DNA of 52,365 nucleotides. It comes from Nonlabens dokdonensis. GTDB taxonomy: Bacteria > Bacteroidota > Bacteroidia > Flavobacteriales > Flavobacteriaceae. This document shows, piece by piece, positions 29,632 to 40,028 of the stretch (its first letter is position 1; every line of letters starts with the position of its first letter). The stretch covers positions 1-52,365 of the forward strand of contig NZ_MAAX01000117.1 in assembly GCF_002162835.1 (NCBI RefSeq). The letters are read 5' to 3'. The notes under the pieces are model-generated. The model did not search any database. It had not been told where the DNA came from and was given only the letters and a program-made list of their open reading frames with translations. Both the position numbers and the translations under genes were made by a program.

Positions 29632-32586
29632 TTACCAGTGAATAGTTTCGCATTCATAGAGACCTTTGTCTTTTTTCTTCGGTGTTTGCGTTTTCATTCC
29701 TTTGTTTTTTGCAAGGATCATCTCGTTAACCAGTTGTTGTCTTTCTTTTTGTATGCTTTCGCGAAAGCGTAAGTCACGTTCCAGCTCAAAAAATACAATT
29801 CCATCTATCATGGTGATTTCTGGCTTTGCGGTAACGCTCAACGGATTAGTATTCCATAGCACCAAATCTGCATCTTTACCTTTTTTGATACTTCCTGTAC
29901 GGTCATCAATATGTAATAATTTTGCTGGGTTAAGAGTCACAAATTTCCATGCTTCTTCTTCACTAACGCCACCATATTTTACTGCTTTTGCAGCTTCTTG
30001 ATTCAATCGTCTAGACATTTCAGCGTCATCAGAGTTGAAGGCTACAGTTACTCCTTGTGAATGCATGATCGCACCATTATAAGGAATTGCATCGTTCACC
30101 TCATATTTATATGCCCACCAGTCACTAAAGGTAGAACCACCTACACCATGCTCTGCCATTTTATCTGCTACTTTATAACCTTCTAAAATGTGTGTAAAAG
30201 TGTTGATACGGAAACCGTGTTTCTCTGCCACCTTCATTAACATATTGATCTCACTTTGTACGTAAGAGTGACAAGAAACAAAACGCTCGCTTTCTAGAAT
30301 TTCCAAAAGCACTTCCATCTCTTCATCATATCTGAAATCGCTCTTCCCTTTTGAGTTAGCATATTCTCTAGCTCTTGAGAAGTAGTCTTCAAAAACTTGT
30401 TCTACACCCATTCTAGTTTGTGGGAAACGCACACCATATTGATAACGAGATTGCTTAACGTTTTCACCTAATGCAAATTTTATAAACTTAGGAGAGTTGT
30501 CATAAATCATCTCATCTGCCTTATAGCCCCATTTTAGTTTAATGATTGCACTACGTCCACCTATAGGATTTGCACTTCCATGCAATAGTTGAGAGGTAGT
30601 AACTCCACCAGCAAGATCTCTGTAAATATTGATATCTTCATGATCAACTACGTCTTCTATTGTAACCTCTGCAGTAGAGTTGTGTCCTGCTTCATTTACA
30701 CCATTATCGATAGCTATATGAGAATGCTCATCTACTATTCCAGAGGTTAAGTGCTTACCTGTTGCATCTACAACACGTGCACTTCCTGCACTTAAGTTCT
30801 TACCGATTTTAGAAATTTTTCCATCTTTTACAAGTACGTCTGTATTTTCTAAGATTCCTTCTTCTTCATTAGTCCATACGGTTGCATTGCGATATAAAAC
30901 TGTTTCTTCTTGAGGTTTTTCCACACTACCATATCCTATGTTAGGAAATGTCATAGTTCCCATTGCGGCCATTGCAGCCTCTTTGTCATTATTATCTTCT
31001 GATTTTGATTTATCTTTTGAGTCGTCAGACTTTGCAGCTGTAAAAGGCACTTCGCTACCGTTTGCTAAGTAAGCAGTTCCCGATAGTTTATCCATAGTTG
31101 CAGTTGCTAAGAAACGTGTGTAAGCTTTATCTTCAGCGTCTTTTTGAGTAGTTACAATATTGATCCAGTCACCATCATAAGTAATTTTTGATCCTAATGT
31201 AGTGCTATCAATTTTAACGGTAACTTTTTTACCTTTTCCTTTAATAGAAAAATCGTAAGAGGTGCCGTTAATAATGGTAGCATAGTCACCATCGATATCT
31301 TTAGTAGTTCTATCTTTTAATACGTGCTTAGATCCTTTTACCCAATTCTCATAAATAACAGTATCATCTTCAAATAATTTATCTGAAGTCATAATAAAAT
31401 TTGCCAGCTTTCCTTTTTCTAAAGTACCTACCATGTTACTTACCTGTAAGATGCTTGCTGGAGTAGTAGTTAATGCAGCAAGCGCTTGATCTTCCGTAAG
31501 ACCGTATTCAATAGCTCTTTTAAGGTTCTTCATTAATTCTGCTGGAGATTTCAAATCCTTAGTTGTAATAGCATATGTGATTCCAGCTTTAGAAAGCATC
31601 ATTAAATTTCCAGGAGCTTGTTTCCATTCTCGCATGTCACCTAGATTAACAAACCATTCTAAGTTAGGATTAGAAACATCATAAGCAGCCGGAAAGTTTA
31701 CAGGTACAATAAGAGAAGCATTTGTAGCTTTTATATCATCAATCATTTCATAAGCATCTTCACCACCTACGATAACAAATTGCTTGCCTACACGGTCACC
31801 TAATTTATCAACTCTTAAAACATTTTTCTTATTTCCAGCCTCTATTATTTGAACTAAATTTTTCTTAGCATTTAAAGCTTCTAGAGAGAGGTCTTTGGTT
31901 TTAGAATGACCATTTGCATACCAGTCTGCATCAAAATGTGACTGACGTAAAAGAGCTAGAGTTCCCATTAAAGAAGTAGGGTAGGACTGTCTAGATTGAC
32001 GGCTTTTAGAAAGGGAAAAGAAATTACCGCTTTCTTGTTTTATTATACGATCTGCATTTGTTCCCTCATTGTCAAGAGCTATAAGCATACCACTTCCTCG
32101 AGCAATACCATCATGCAAATGGGTTTGAACAGTTCCAAAACCAGCATCGATTAATTTTTTTGCTTCTTTCTCATTGTATTCATAAAAATCCATAGCACTT
32201 TGCTCAGCTCTGATGTGGTCATTCCAGTAATAACCTTTACGACCTTCGTCATATTGTGCAACATTGCTTCCTGGAGCTCTTGGAGGTGTTTTCATTGCTA
32301 CATTACCGTAGGACTCAATAAAGGATGGATAGATATAATTACCGCCTGCATCTTCTACTACAGCGTTTTTAGGAATGGTCACATTGTTACCTATGGCTTC
32401 AATCTTACCATTTTTGATAATAATCGTACCATTAGTGATCATTTTTCCCGGACTCGTAACAATATTGGCATTTTTTATAACGCGAGTTATATGACTTACC
32501 GCACTAATGTCATCATTGTTAGGGAAATACACTTGTGCCTGCAAGGAAAAGCAAGCCAAAAGCATGAGAGAGAGTATTCTTTTCAT
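29632..32586 (-). CDS. Large secreted protein with two amidohydrolase domains
   Basis: TSGIVDEHSHIAID; FVTLNPAKLLHIDDRTGSIKKGKDADLVLW; N-terminal second copy of the fold. Confidence 0.8.
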   Translation of the reverse strand: MKRILSLMLLACFSLQAQVYFPNNDDISAVSHITRVIKNANIVTSPGKMITNGTIIIKNGKIEAIGNNVTIPKNAVVEDAGGNYIYPSFIESYGNVAMKTPPRAPGSNVAQYDEGRKGYYWNDHIRAEQSAMDFYEYNEKEAKKLIDAGFGTVQTHLHDGIARGSGMLIALDNEGTNADRIIKQESGNFFSLSKSRQSRQSYPTSLMGTLALLRQSHFDADWYANGHSKTKDLSLEALNAKKNLVQIIEAGNKKNVLRVDKLGDRVGKQFVIVGGEDAYEMIDDIKATNASLIVPVNFPAAYDVSNPNLEWFVNLGDMREWKQAPGNLMMLSKAGITYAITTKDLKSPAELMKNLKRAIEYGLTEDQALAALTTTPASILQVSNMVGTLEKGKLANFIMTSDKLFEDDTVIYENWVKGSKHVLKDRTTKDIDGDYATIINGTSYDFSIKGKGKKVTVKIDSTTLGSKITYDGDWINIVTTQKDAEDKAYTRFLATATMDKLSGTAYLANGSEVPFTAAKSDDSKDKSKSEDNNDKEAAMAAMGTMTFPNIGYGSVEKPQEETVLYRNATVWTNEEEGILENTDVLVKDGKISKIGKNLSAGSARVVDATGKHLTSGIVDEHSHIAIDNGVNEAGHNSTAEVTIEDVVDHEDINIYRDLAGGVTTSQLLHGSANPIGGRSAIIKLKWGYKADEMIYDNSPKFIKFALGENVKQSRYQYGVRFPQTRMGVEQVFEDYFSRAREYANSKGKSDFRYDEEMEVLLEILESERFVSCHSYVQSEINMLMKVAEKHGFRINTFTHILEGYKVADKMAEHGVGGSTFSDWWAYKYEVNDAIPYNGAIMHSQGVTVAFNSDDAEMSRRLNQEAAKAVKYGGVSEEEAWKFVTLNPAKLLHIDDRTGSIKKGKDADLVLWNTNPLSVTAKPEITMIDGIVFFELERDLRFRESIQKERQQLVNEMILAKNKGMKTQTPKKKDKGLYECETIHW
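29754..29769. repeat. Palindromic repeat inside the amidohydrolase gene, 15/16 match
   Basis: TGCTTTCGCGAAAGCG, read as RFRES on the minus strand. Confidence 0.95.
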
Positions 32587-32713
32587 GTAATTAAAATTTA
32601 TTTGATAAAGATAGGAATATCATTCCCGACTTAATTGTGAAGGTTTTCTTAATGGAAACCATTGAAGTACTAAGTGGTTAATTTAAAAGCTTTTCTTTAA
32701 TGTGTTTAAACAA

Positions 32714-33772
32714 TTATTTATAATAATTCACTAATAACGCTACCACATAACTATAGGTTTGCATTCCGCCAGGTTGATTGTTTGCTTTCAGATAAGCGTT
32801 ATAAGTAACTTGAGAAACATCTTCAATAACACCTTCATATTGCTTCCAGAAATCTCTTAGTTCCTGATAATTTTTAAAAATACCGTCATAAATTAATGGT
32901 CTAATGCTTTCATACTTTTTAGGATCACGTCTGTACAAATCATTAATACAATAACGCAGTGCAAAAATGGACGCACTGTATTGAAAATAAAGATCATCAT
33001 GATTCATTCCTGAAATAATGGCAATGAAATTAGCCTCATTTTCTTTGGCAAAACCCAGCTGATGGGACATTTCATGCAACGTAAGTACTGGCGTTTTATA
33101 ATTATTGATCCATGCGTTAGTATGCGCCTCGCCAGTAAGCGGATTCAAATAACCGCTGTATCCCATGTATGATAATGGCATCGTGAGTAAAGATTTTTTG
33201 ATACTGGCATTTCCATAACTCAATGCAGGATATATGTGATCTATATTTTCAAACCCTTGCGGTGCAAGATCAAAAAGCTCTGACTGTGATCGGCTGAAAA
33301 CAACTGGTAAAGAATCCACAGGCTGCAATTGACCATGCAATTTATTTGAAGTATAAACCAGTTGACGTACGACAGTTTCCAGTTCTTCGGTGGTATACTC
33401 ACTATCTAAATCAAGAACTTCATGCAATGGTTCACGGTAATAATTAAAACCCCACATGCAGTGAAAAAGCACGATAATTATATTTAAGGAAAGAAATAGT
33501 TGTGTGTAACGCTTTCGCGAAAGCGAGATCAAATCCTTTTTACTAATCCACAACCATCTTATAATCATGATGATAGAAGCCGAATAAACGATATCACCAA
33601 ACGAGAACGGAATCCACCCAAGACCAAACCGCATCGCTTTTGCGATATAAGGATAAATTCCGGTGCTGTATAAAGATTCTACTGTCGCAGGAAAATATCG
33701 CAAGCCATAATAAAACAGAATTTGAAGAACTAATAATCCTATGGCAACAGGCAGTAATCGATTTTTAGGCAT
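32714..33772 (-). CDS. DUF3810-type membrane zinc-peptidase-like protein
   Basis: N-terminal TM segments; LTLHEMSHQLGFAKENEANFIAI (HExxH). Confidence 0.8.
   Translation of the reverse strand: MPKNRLLPVAIGLLVLQILFYYGLRYFPATVESLYSTGIYPYIAKAMRFGLGWIPFSFGDIVYSASIIMIIRWLWISKKDLISLSRKRYTQLFLSLNIIIVLFHCMWGFNYYREPLHEVLDLDSEYTTEELETVVRQLVYTSNKLHGQLQPVDSLPVVFSRSQSELFDLAPQGFENIDHIYPALSYGNASIKKSLLTMPLSYMGYSGYLNPLTGEAHTNAWINNYKTPVLTLHEMSHQLGFAKENEANFIAIISGMNHDDLYFQYSASIFALRYCINDLYRRDPKKYESIRPLIYDGIFKNYQELRDFWKQYEGVIEDVSQVTYNAYLKANNQPGGMQTYSYVVALLVNYYK
33510..33525. repeat. Palindromic repeat inside the DUF3810 gene, perfect
   Basis: Read as SLSRKR on the minus strand. Confidence 0.97.
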
Positions 33773-33856
33773 ATGGCAAGAACCTCTTTAAATTTTACTC
33801 AAATATATTTGTTTTGGTTATTCTTTTACGACCTTTGAATTTCAAATTGATCAGAA

Positions 33857-35029
33857 ATGAACTTCATCCTAGCAGACTTTAATAAACACACCACTTTATT
33901 ACCATTTACATATACACGACCTACTTGTGAGCTGCGTTGTGGAATCTTAACACTACGAGAGAAATGGGAAAAATTACTCGGTGAAAAAGTAAGCTTTCAA
34001 ACAGAAGGGTACCTGCAGACTAAATATCCATTGGTGGAAACTGATGATAATATCGTTATTGCAGGAAATGTTTTTGCCACAGCTGCATTATGTAAAGCGA
34101 TCAAGAATTTGAAACCAGAACAAAAATTGCTGGCTGGAAATGAGATTATCGCTTACCGAGTGAATAAATTGCATACACCTACGATAGAACTTGAGCAAGT
34201 TCTTTTTTTAGAAGAAGAAGTGGACGGTATTGATTTTACCTGGGACATTTTTGCAAAAAACGGTAAAGCGCTTGAAGCCGATTTTAATTTAATTACCAAA
34301 GGAAGAAAAAGTCAACCTATTCCTGATTCTGTTAACTACATTAATGAAGATCGTATTTTCATTGAAGAAGGAGCAAAGCTGCAATTTGCCACATTAAATG
34401 CCTCTACAGGTGCCATTTATATAGGTAAAAACGCCGAAGTGATGGAAGGATCTATCATACGCGGTGCTTTTGCACTTTGTGATCATAGTGCGACTAAATT
34501 AGGAACAAAAGTCTACGGACCAACTACGGTAGGACCACATTCTAAAATAGGCGGTGAGGTTAGCAACTCTGTTATTTTTGGCTTTTCTAATAAAGGTCAT
34601 GAAGGTTTCTTAGGAAACTCAGTTCTAGGAGAATGGTGTAATCTAGGAGCAGATACCAATACCAGTAACTTAAAAAACAACTATGCCGAAGTAAAGTTAT
34701 GGAGCTATGAAACAGGCCGTTTTGCAAAAACTGGTCTTCAATTTTGTGGTCTCATGATGGGCGATCATTCTAAATGTGGTATCAACACCATGTTCAACAC
34801 AGGTACGGTGATAGGAGTAAGCGCAAATATTTACGGCGCTGGTTACCCACGTAATTTTATCCCATCATTTAATTGGGGTGGACCACAAGGAAACATGACT
34901 TATAAAACTAACAAAGCTTATGAAGTTGCCGATGTCGTTATGAAAAGACGTGGCTTATCGCTTGAGCAAGTTGACATAGATATTCTAGATCATATTTTTG
35001 AGGCGACTACCAAATACCGTAAAGATTAA
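33857..35029 (+). CDS. GlmU-family putative sugar nucleotidyltransferase with left-handed beta-helix
   Basis: MNFILADFNKHTTLLPFTYTRPTCELRCGILTLREKW; hexapeptide-type repeats. Confidence 0.8.
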   Translation: MNFILADFNKHTTLLPFTYTRPTCELRCGILTLREKWEKLLGEKVSFQTEGYLQTKYPLVETDDNIVIAGNVFATAALCKAIKNLKPEQKLLAGNEIIAYRVNKLHTPTIELEQVLFLEEEVDGIDFTWDIFAKNGKALEADFNLITKGRKSQPIPDSVNYINEDRIFIEEGAKLQFATLNASTGAIYIGKNAEVMEGSIIRGAFALCDHSATKLGTKVYGPTTVGPHSKIGGEVSNSVIFGFSNKGHEGFLGNSVLGEWCNLGADTNTSNLKNNYAEVKLWSYETGRFAKTGLQFCGLMMGDHSKCGINTMFNTGTVIGVSANIYGAGYPRNFIPSFNWGGPQGNMTYKTNKAYEVADVVMKRRGLSLEQVDIDILDHIFEATTKYRKD

Positions 35030-35409
35030 TTGACTCTGACATAACGCTCTCCGCAAGGTTCAATGCAAAAGTGATTTACTTCAAGCATGTTCCCATTGAG
35101 TGCATATGTACCTGTGCAATTATCTACATCTATCGTGGTGTTGGTTGTGTCATAAGTGCCTGTCGTTGTTGCTTGTGTTAAACTACCAAAACAAAAACTT
35201 ACATTGCAATTTACCACTCCAGTTGATAGAAATTGGAGTGTTTTTCCAGTCGCTGGTTGGTAAGTGCCGCTACCATCGCCTGGATCGGCTAGAATTGCAA
35301 CTAATTCCCAGTTACCTTCAATTCCTTGTGGTGCGTTATTGGTATCATCATCAGTATTACAAGAAATTACAATGAGTGTTAATGAAAATAAGAAAAGTAA
35401 CTTTTTCAT
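35026..35409 (-). CDS. Small lipocalin-like lipoprotein
   Basis: MKKLLFLFSLTLIVISCNTDDD lipobox; IEGNWELVAI. Confidence 0.6.
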   Translation of the reverse strand: MKKLLFLFSLTLIVISCNTDDDTNNAPQGIEGNWELVAILADPGDGSGTYQPATGKTLQFLSTGVVNCNVSFCFGSLTQATTTGTYDTTNTTIDVDNCTGTYALNGNMLEVNHFCIEPCGERYVRVN

Positions 35410-35514
35410 GGCTGGGTCATTTATTCAATAGATGCAAGTAATATTAAAAGGTTGCGTTTGAATTATTTTAATTCTTGTAAGAATCCGCTACCTTTCGTTT
35501 TTTAAAATTAGCAC

Positions 35515-37932
35515 ATGAAAAGTTTCTACCACATTTTTTGGTTGTTTTTGTTGGTTTCCGCTTTCGCGAAAGCGCAATCCACATCATCATCTCAACCATT
35601 TACAGGCTATTACGATTTTATCTATAATGAAGATAAAGGAACTATTCTTCTAGAGGTCCAAGACTTGAACAAAGAATTTCTTTATGTTCATTCTTTAACT
35701 AGTGGTGTAGGGTCTAATGATTTAGGATTAGACCGAGGACAATTAGGTGATGGAGTTGTAGTAAAATGGATTAAAAGCGGGAATAAGTTATTATTAATGC
35801 AACCTAATCTAGGTTATCGTGCGAGTTCCACAAATCCAGACGAAAAAACCTCTGTAGAACAAGCTTTTGCACGATCTGTTTTATTTGGTTTTGAAATTAA
35901 AGAAAAGAAAAACGATAATTTTATAATCGATTTGACTCCATTCTTGATGCAAGATGCTCACGGAGTTGCAAAACGTTTAAAAGACCGTAAACAAGGATCC
36001 TACAAATTGGACAAATCGCGTAGTACGATATGGATGGAAAACACCAAGAGTTTTCCTAAAAACACCGAGTTTGAAGCCATGCTCACGTTTACAGGAACGC
36101 CTACTGGTAGAGAAGTACGCAGCGTTGCGCCAGATGCTAGCAGTATCACGGTTATTCAGCACCATAGTTTTGTGGAGTTGCCAGACAGTAATTATGAACC
36201 AAGAGTATTTCATCCTCGTAGCGGATCGTTTTATAGAAGTTATATGGATTACAGTGTGCCAGTTTATGAGCCTATTCAAAAGCGATTTATTACACGTCAC
36301 AGATTAGAAAAGAAAAATCCGCAAGCTGCTGTCAGTGATGCGGTAGAACCAATTATATATTACCTAGATCGAGGTACACCAGAACCAGTAAGAAGTGCGT
36401 TACTAGAAGGCGCAGGCTGGTGGAATCAAGCTTTTGAAGATGCTGGATATTCAAATGCGTTTCAAGTAAAAATGTTACCAGAAGATGCCGACCCTATGGA
36501 TGTGCGTTACAATGTCATTCAATGGGTACATCGCAGTACGCGAGGCTGGAGTTATGGTGGTAGTGTTGTAGATCCACGAACTGGTGAGATCATTAAAGGT
36601 CATGTAAGTCTAGGAAGTTTGCGCATCCGTCAGGATTTTATGATCGCCCAAGGTTTGTTAAAAGATCCATTTAAAGAAAATGATGATAATCATGATGCGA
36701 TGATGGAAATGGCACTAGCAAGAATAAGACAGCTAGGTGCTCACGAAGTAGGACATACCTTAGGTTTTGCGCATAATTTTGCTGCAAGTACTGAAAGCCG
36801 TGCGAGTGTTATGGATTATCCACATCCTAAGTATGATATTGTAGATGGTAAAATCTCTTTAAAAGATGCCTATGCTGTAGGAATAGGAAGCTGGGATAAT
36901 TTAACCGTGCAATATTCTTATGGGAATCCAGTGGGCAAGCAAACCGAAGATTCTTATTTAAAATCAATCATTAAAAAAGCAACTACAGCTAATCACAAAT
37001 TCATTTCAGACAGCGATGCCAGAGCTACAGGTGGAGCAAATGCAAGTGCACATCTTTGGGATAATGGCGCTAGTCCTACAGAAGAATTACATCATATTTT
37101 AAAAGTAAGAGAGATCGCTATGAATCAATTCTCTATTCATAATATCAAGTCTGGTGAACCTTTGAGTGTTTTAGAAGATGTTTTTGTACCAGTTTATTTT
37201 GCCCATCGCTACCAGGTAGAAGCAGCCGTAAAGTTAATAGGTGGAGTAGCATATGAGTATGAAACAAAAGATGGAACAAATGCTGAGTTTAAGAAGGTTG
37301 CTACTGGTAAACAACAAGAAGCTTTGCGCGCAATTCTAAAATCTATTGATCCATCCACGCTTAAAATTCCACAGAATGTATTGGATTTATTTCCTCCACG
37401 AGCTTATGGTTATGGTAGAACTAGAGAAAGTTTTAAATCACAAACCGGCGTTACATTTGATGCATTAACAGCGGCTGCGACTAGTGTAGACATGACTTTG
37501 GATTTACTATTTCATCCACAACGTGTGAATAGAATTGCTACTCAAAATGCTTTACATAAACAAAATAATGCAGATCCTGATAGCGCTGCAATGACACTAG
37601 ACGTAATTCTTTCTCATGTAGCCGATCAAGTATTTACTGATAGAAATGCTGACGATTCTTATGTTACGGCCATTAATCAAAGAAGTCAAGAGCTGTTTTT
37701 AACTCACCTCATGAATTTAATCGCGAGCACTAGAACAATTGTTCAAGTTAAGGCTGCTGCAAGAAAACAACTCGATAAGATAGAAAACGATTTAAGCAAA
37801 AGAAAAGCCTTTGAAAGAGAACTCTTATCTCAAATACAGCACTTCAACGCACATCCAGAACTATTCAAAGTAAAGCCGTTGCCTAGTATTCCTGATGGTA
37901 GTCCTATAGGTTGTGGCTTGTCTAGCACATAG
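35515..37932 (+). CDS. Secreted zinc-dependent metalloprotease (DUF5117/DUF5118 type)
   Basis: GAHEVGHTLGFAHNFAAS zincin motif; signal peptide. Confidence 0.85.
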   Translation: MKSFYHIFWLFLLVSAFAKAQSTSSSQPFTGYYDFIYNEDKGTILLEVQDLNKEFLYVHSLTSGVGSNDLGLDRGQLGDGVVVKWIKSGNKLLLMQPNLGYRASSTNPDEKTSVEQAFARSVLFGFEIKEKKNDNFIIDLTPFLMQDAHGVAKRLKDRKQGSYKLDKSRSTIWMENTKSFPKNTEFEAMLTFTGTPTGREVRSVAPDASSITVIQHHSFVELPDSNYEPRVFHPRSGSFYRSYMDYSVPVYEPIQKRFITRHRLEKKNPQAAVSDAVEPIIYYLDRGTPEPVRSALLEGAGWWNQAFEDAGYSNAFQVKMLPEDADPMDVRYNVIQWVHRSTRGWSYGGSVVDPRTGEIIKGHVSLGSLRIRQDFMIAQGLLKDPFKENDDNHDAMMEMALARIRQLGAHEVGHTLGFAHNFAASTESRASVMDYPHPKYDIVDGKISLKDAYAVGIGSWDNLTVQYSYGNPVGKQTEDSYLKSIIKKATTANHKFISDSDARATGGANASAHLWDNGASPTEELHHILKVREIAMNQFSIHNIKSGEPLSVLEDVFVPVYFAHRYQVEAAVKLIGGVAYEYETKDGTNAEFKKVATGKQQEALRAILKSIDPSTLKIPQNVLDLFPPRAYGYGRTRESFKSQTGVTFDALTAAATSVDMTLDLLFHPQRVNRIATQNALHKQNNADPDSAAMTLDVILSHVADQVFTDRNADDSYVTAINQRSQELFLTHLMNLIASTRTIVQVKAAARKQLDKIENDLSKRKAFERELLSQIQHFNAHPELFKVKPLPSIPDGSPIGCGLSST
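35559..35574. repeat. Palindromic repeat at the signal-peptide cleavage region, perfect
   Basis: Read as SAFAKAQ. Confidence 0.97.
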
Positions 37933-37945
37933 AATTTTTGAAATC

Positions 37946-37961
37946 CGCTTTCGCGAAAGCG
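37946..37961. repeat. Palindromic repeat CGCTTTCGCGAAAGCG, perfect
   Basis: 14 nt after the metalloprotease stop codon. Confidence 0.97.
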
Positions 37962-37977
37962 AGATCATAACAACAAT

Positions 37978-38018
37978 AAAAAAGCTCTTAAAAGTAACTA
38001 GTCTTTTAAGAGCTTTTA
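37978..38018. terminator. Bidirectional hairpin terminator between convergent genes
   Basis: AAAAGCTCTTAAAAG taactagt CTTTTAAGAGCTTTT. Confidence 0.8.
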
Positions 38019-38038
38019 ATTTAATGATAAGTACTGTA

Positions 38039-39904
38039 TTAAATACTTTTTACAAAGTCTCTAAAAACTTCTTTATGTTTTTCTAAATCAAGATCTGGTG
38101 AAAGAGAAGCTCGTACGATGTAATCCTTATCACCTTCCTTAGTAGTTCCTTGTGTAGATGTGGCTGGAATAGTCCAGTAACAGCCTTTTAACTGGCCATA
38201 GCTCACACAAAACTTACTTTCATCAGGGATCTCTTTGATCATGAGGTTAATCAACTTAAGATTAAGCTCTCTTTTGTACTGTTCCTTTTCTTCTTCAGTG
38301 TTTCCTTTAGTAGGAAGATCTAGAGAAAATACAGAAGGAGTGAAGCCTTCTTCAGCTAGTTGTTCTGATACAAAATTGATTTTGGCACTAGGCAAGGTTT
38401 CTTCAATGAATGTAACAAACTCACGAGTGTTAGTATACGCATCTGCAATACGTTGATTCATTGAAGGCAGTTGCTCGGCAAGTATCTCATATTGAAGTTG
38501 TGTAGCTTCATTATCACAAAGTTCTAAGTGCAACGCGATTTTATCCATCAATCGTTGCGTCTTATTGTTTCCTACACAGTATCCTGCGGTACAACGGCCA
38601 CCACTAGGGAATTTTGAACCACTAGCATAAGCAATAGTTCTTACTGTGCTAAGCATTTTATTTTCTCCTAGAAAGTGCACATTAGGACAAAATGTTTGAT
38701 CTAATATAAATACAGGATCTATTGCTGTCTCACCTGCGACTGTTTTACGTTCTCTACTTAGTACTTCTTTTAATTTTACTAGATCTGGAACTTCCACACG
38801 TGGATTAGTCGGTATCTCTGCAATAATGTAGGGTATGGCGTCCTGCTGTGCGATCTGTTCTAAAACACGATCAATACTTTGCACCATATCATTATCACCA
38901 TCCACAGGTAAATCTACAATTTCTATATGATCTAAGCAGGCAGCTACGCGTCTAGCTTGATCGTTTGTACCTCCATAACAATTAGGTGGCACAATAAATT
39001 TTATGGCTTTTCCTTGATGGTTTTCTTGTGCGTCGTGAATCAATCCCATCATGATCGCGTATTGAACAGATAAACCACTAGAACCTACTAATGGATTGAT
39101 TTGTGTCCCAGTTATTTCTTTTATAGAGGCTAGAACACTTTCTTTATTACTATCTAAGTTTTCATCTTTAGAATCAACAGTTTCACCTATAAATTCTTGT
39201 AACGCTGTAAGAGAGTCTGCTGGTGTCATGGCAACTGTTTCTCTTCTTCGCACATGTTGAATATCGGCTACGTAATCATTTTTATCCTTGCTATTGATGA
39301 CAAGAATACTTCCTAATCGATCATGGAGACTTATAGAAAAATCTACCTTAGAATTTAATTCTACAGCATCTATTTGATCCTTGTGAGCTATAAAAATTGT
39401 GCTACCATCAAATTCTTTTATATCAGTTATACTGGATACTTTATTTAACTCAAAATCATAGCCGTAAACTTCTTTAACTAACTCATCTTTAAAAGATTTA
39501 GGGAGTTCACCTAAATAATTAATTTGGGTTCTTTTATTCAAGAATAAATTAGCTCTAAGTACGGCTAAAACAGGCACAGTTTGCGAGGCAAAACTGATCA
39601 CGTTTTCTGCGTTGATGTCGTACTGTTTTGCAATTCCCCATTCTAGGACACAGGATAAAGGATGACCTAATCTTATGTAGTCGTAGGCCGTAGGAAGATT
39701 TTCTAGTGCGGCAAGGTCTGCTACATCATCGTTGTATAAATTTTCAAAATATTCAAGAAACTGGGTTTTGGCCAGTTTCTCATTGTAAATGTCTAATCTA
39801 TGTGTTGTGATATCAATCCATCCTGCTGGTTGATGATCTAAGACTTTTTTAATAAAATTTATACTTCTTGCTTTTTGCGTCATATCATTAGTTATGGAAT
39901 ACAA
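38039..39904 (-). CDS. PLP-dependent enzyme, Cys/Met metabolism (cystathionine gamma-synthase-like)
   Basis: AYASGSKFPSGGRCTAGYCVGN around the likely PLP lysine; VFILDQTFCPN. Confidence 0.7.
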   Translation of the reverse strand: MYSITNDMTQKARSINFIKKVLDHQPAGWIDITTHRLDIYNEKLAKTQFLEYFENLYNDDVADLAALENLPTAYDYIRLGHPLSCVLEWGIAKQYDINAENVISFASQTVPVLAVLRANLFLNKRTQINYLGELPKSFKDELVKEVYGYDFELNKVSSITDIKEFDGSTIFIAHKDQIDAVELNSKVDFSISLHDRLGSILVINSKDKNDYVADIQHVRRRETVAMTPADSLTALQEFIGETVDSKDENLDSNKESVLASIKEITGTQINPLVGSSGLSVQYAIMMGLIHDAQENHQGKAIKFIVPPNCYGGTNDQARRVAACLDHIEIVDLPVDGDNDMVQSIDRVLEQIAQQDAIPYIIAEIPTNPRVEVPDLVKLKEVLSRERKTVAGETAIDPVFILDQTFCPNVHFLGENKMLSTVRTIAYASGSKFPSGGRCTAGYCVGNNKTQRLMDKIALHLELCDNEATQLQYEILAEQLPSMNQRIADAYTNTREFVTFIEETLPSAKINFVSEQLAEEGFTPSVFSLDLPTKGNTEEEKEQYKRELNLKLINLMIKEIPDESKFCVSYGQLKGCYWTIPATSTQGTTKEGDKDYIVRASLSPDLDLEKHKEVFRDFVKSI

Positions 39905-40028
39905 AAATAGGGTTTATTAAGACCGATAGAAAAGCTTTAACAAGACCTTTTCAATGCTCACATAGTCCCTAGTTATAGCACTTTATTTAACAGAAAGTTA
40001 TCTATTTGATTCTAACAGTTGTTCCAGT

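Noticed and set aside
29666-30001. 111-aa plus-strand ORF
   Set aside because: Antisense to conserved amidohydrolase motifs; likely spurious.
32200-32634. 144-aa plus-strand ORF antisense to the large amidohydrolase
   Set aside because: Overlaps a well-supported signal peptide and coding region on the other strand; no recognisable motif.
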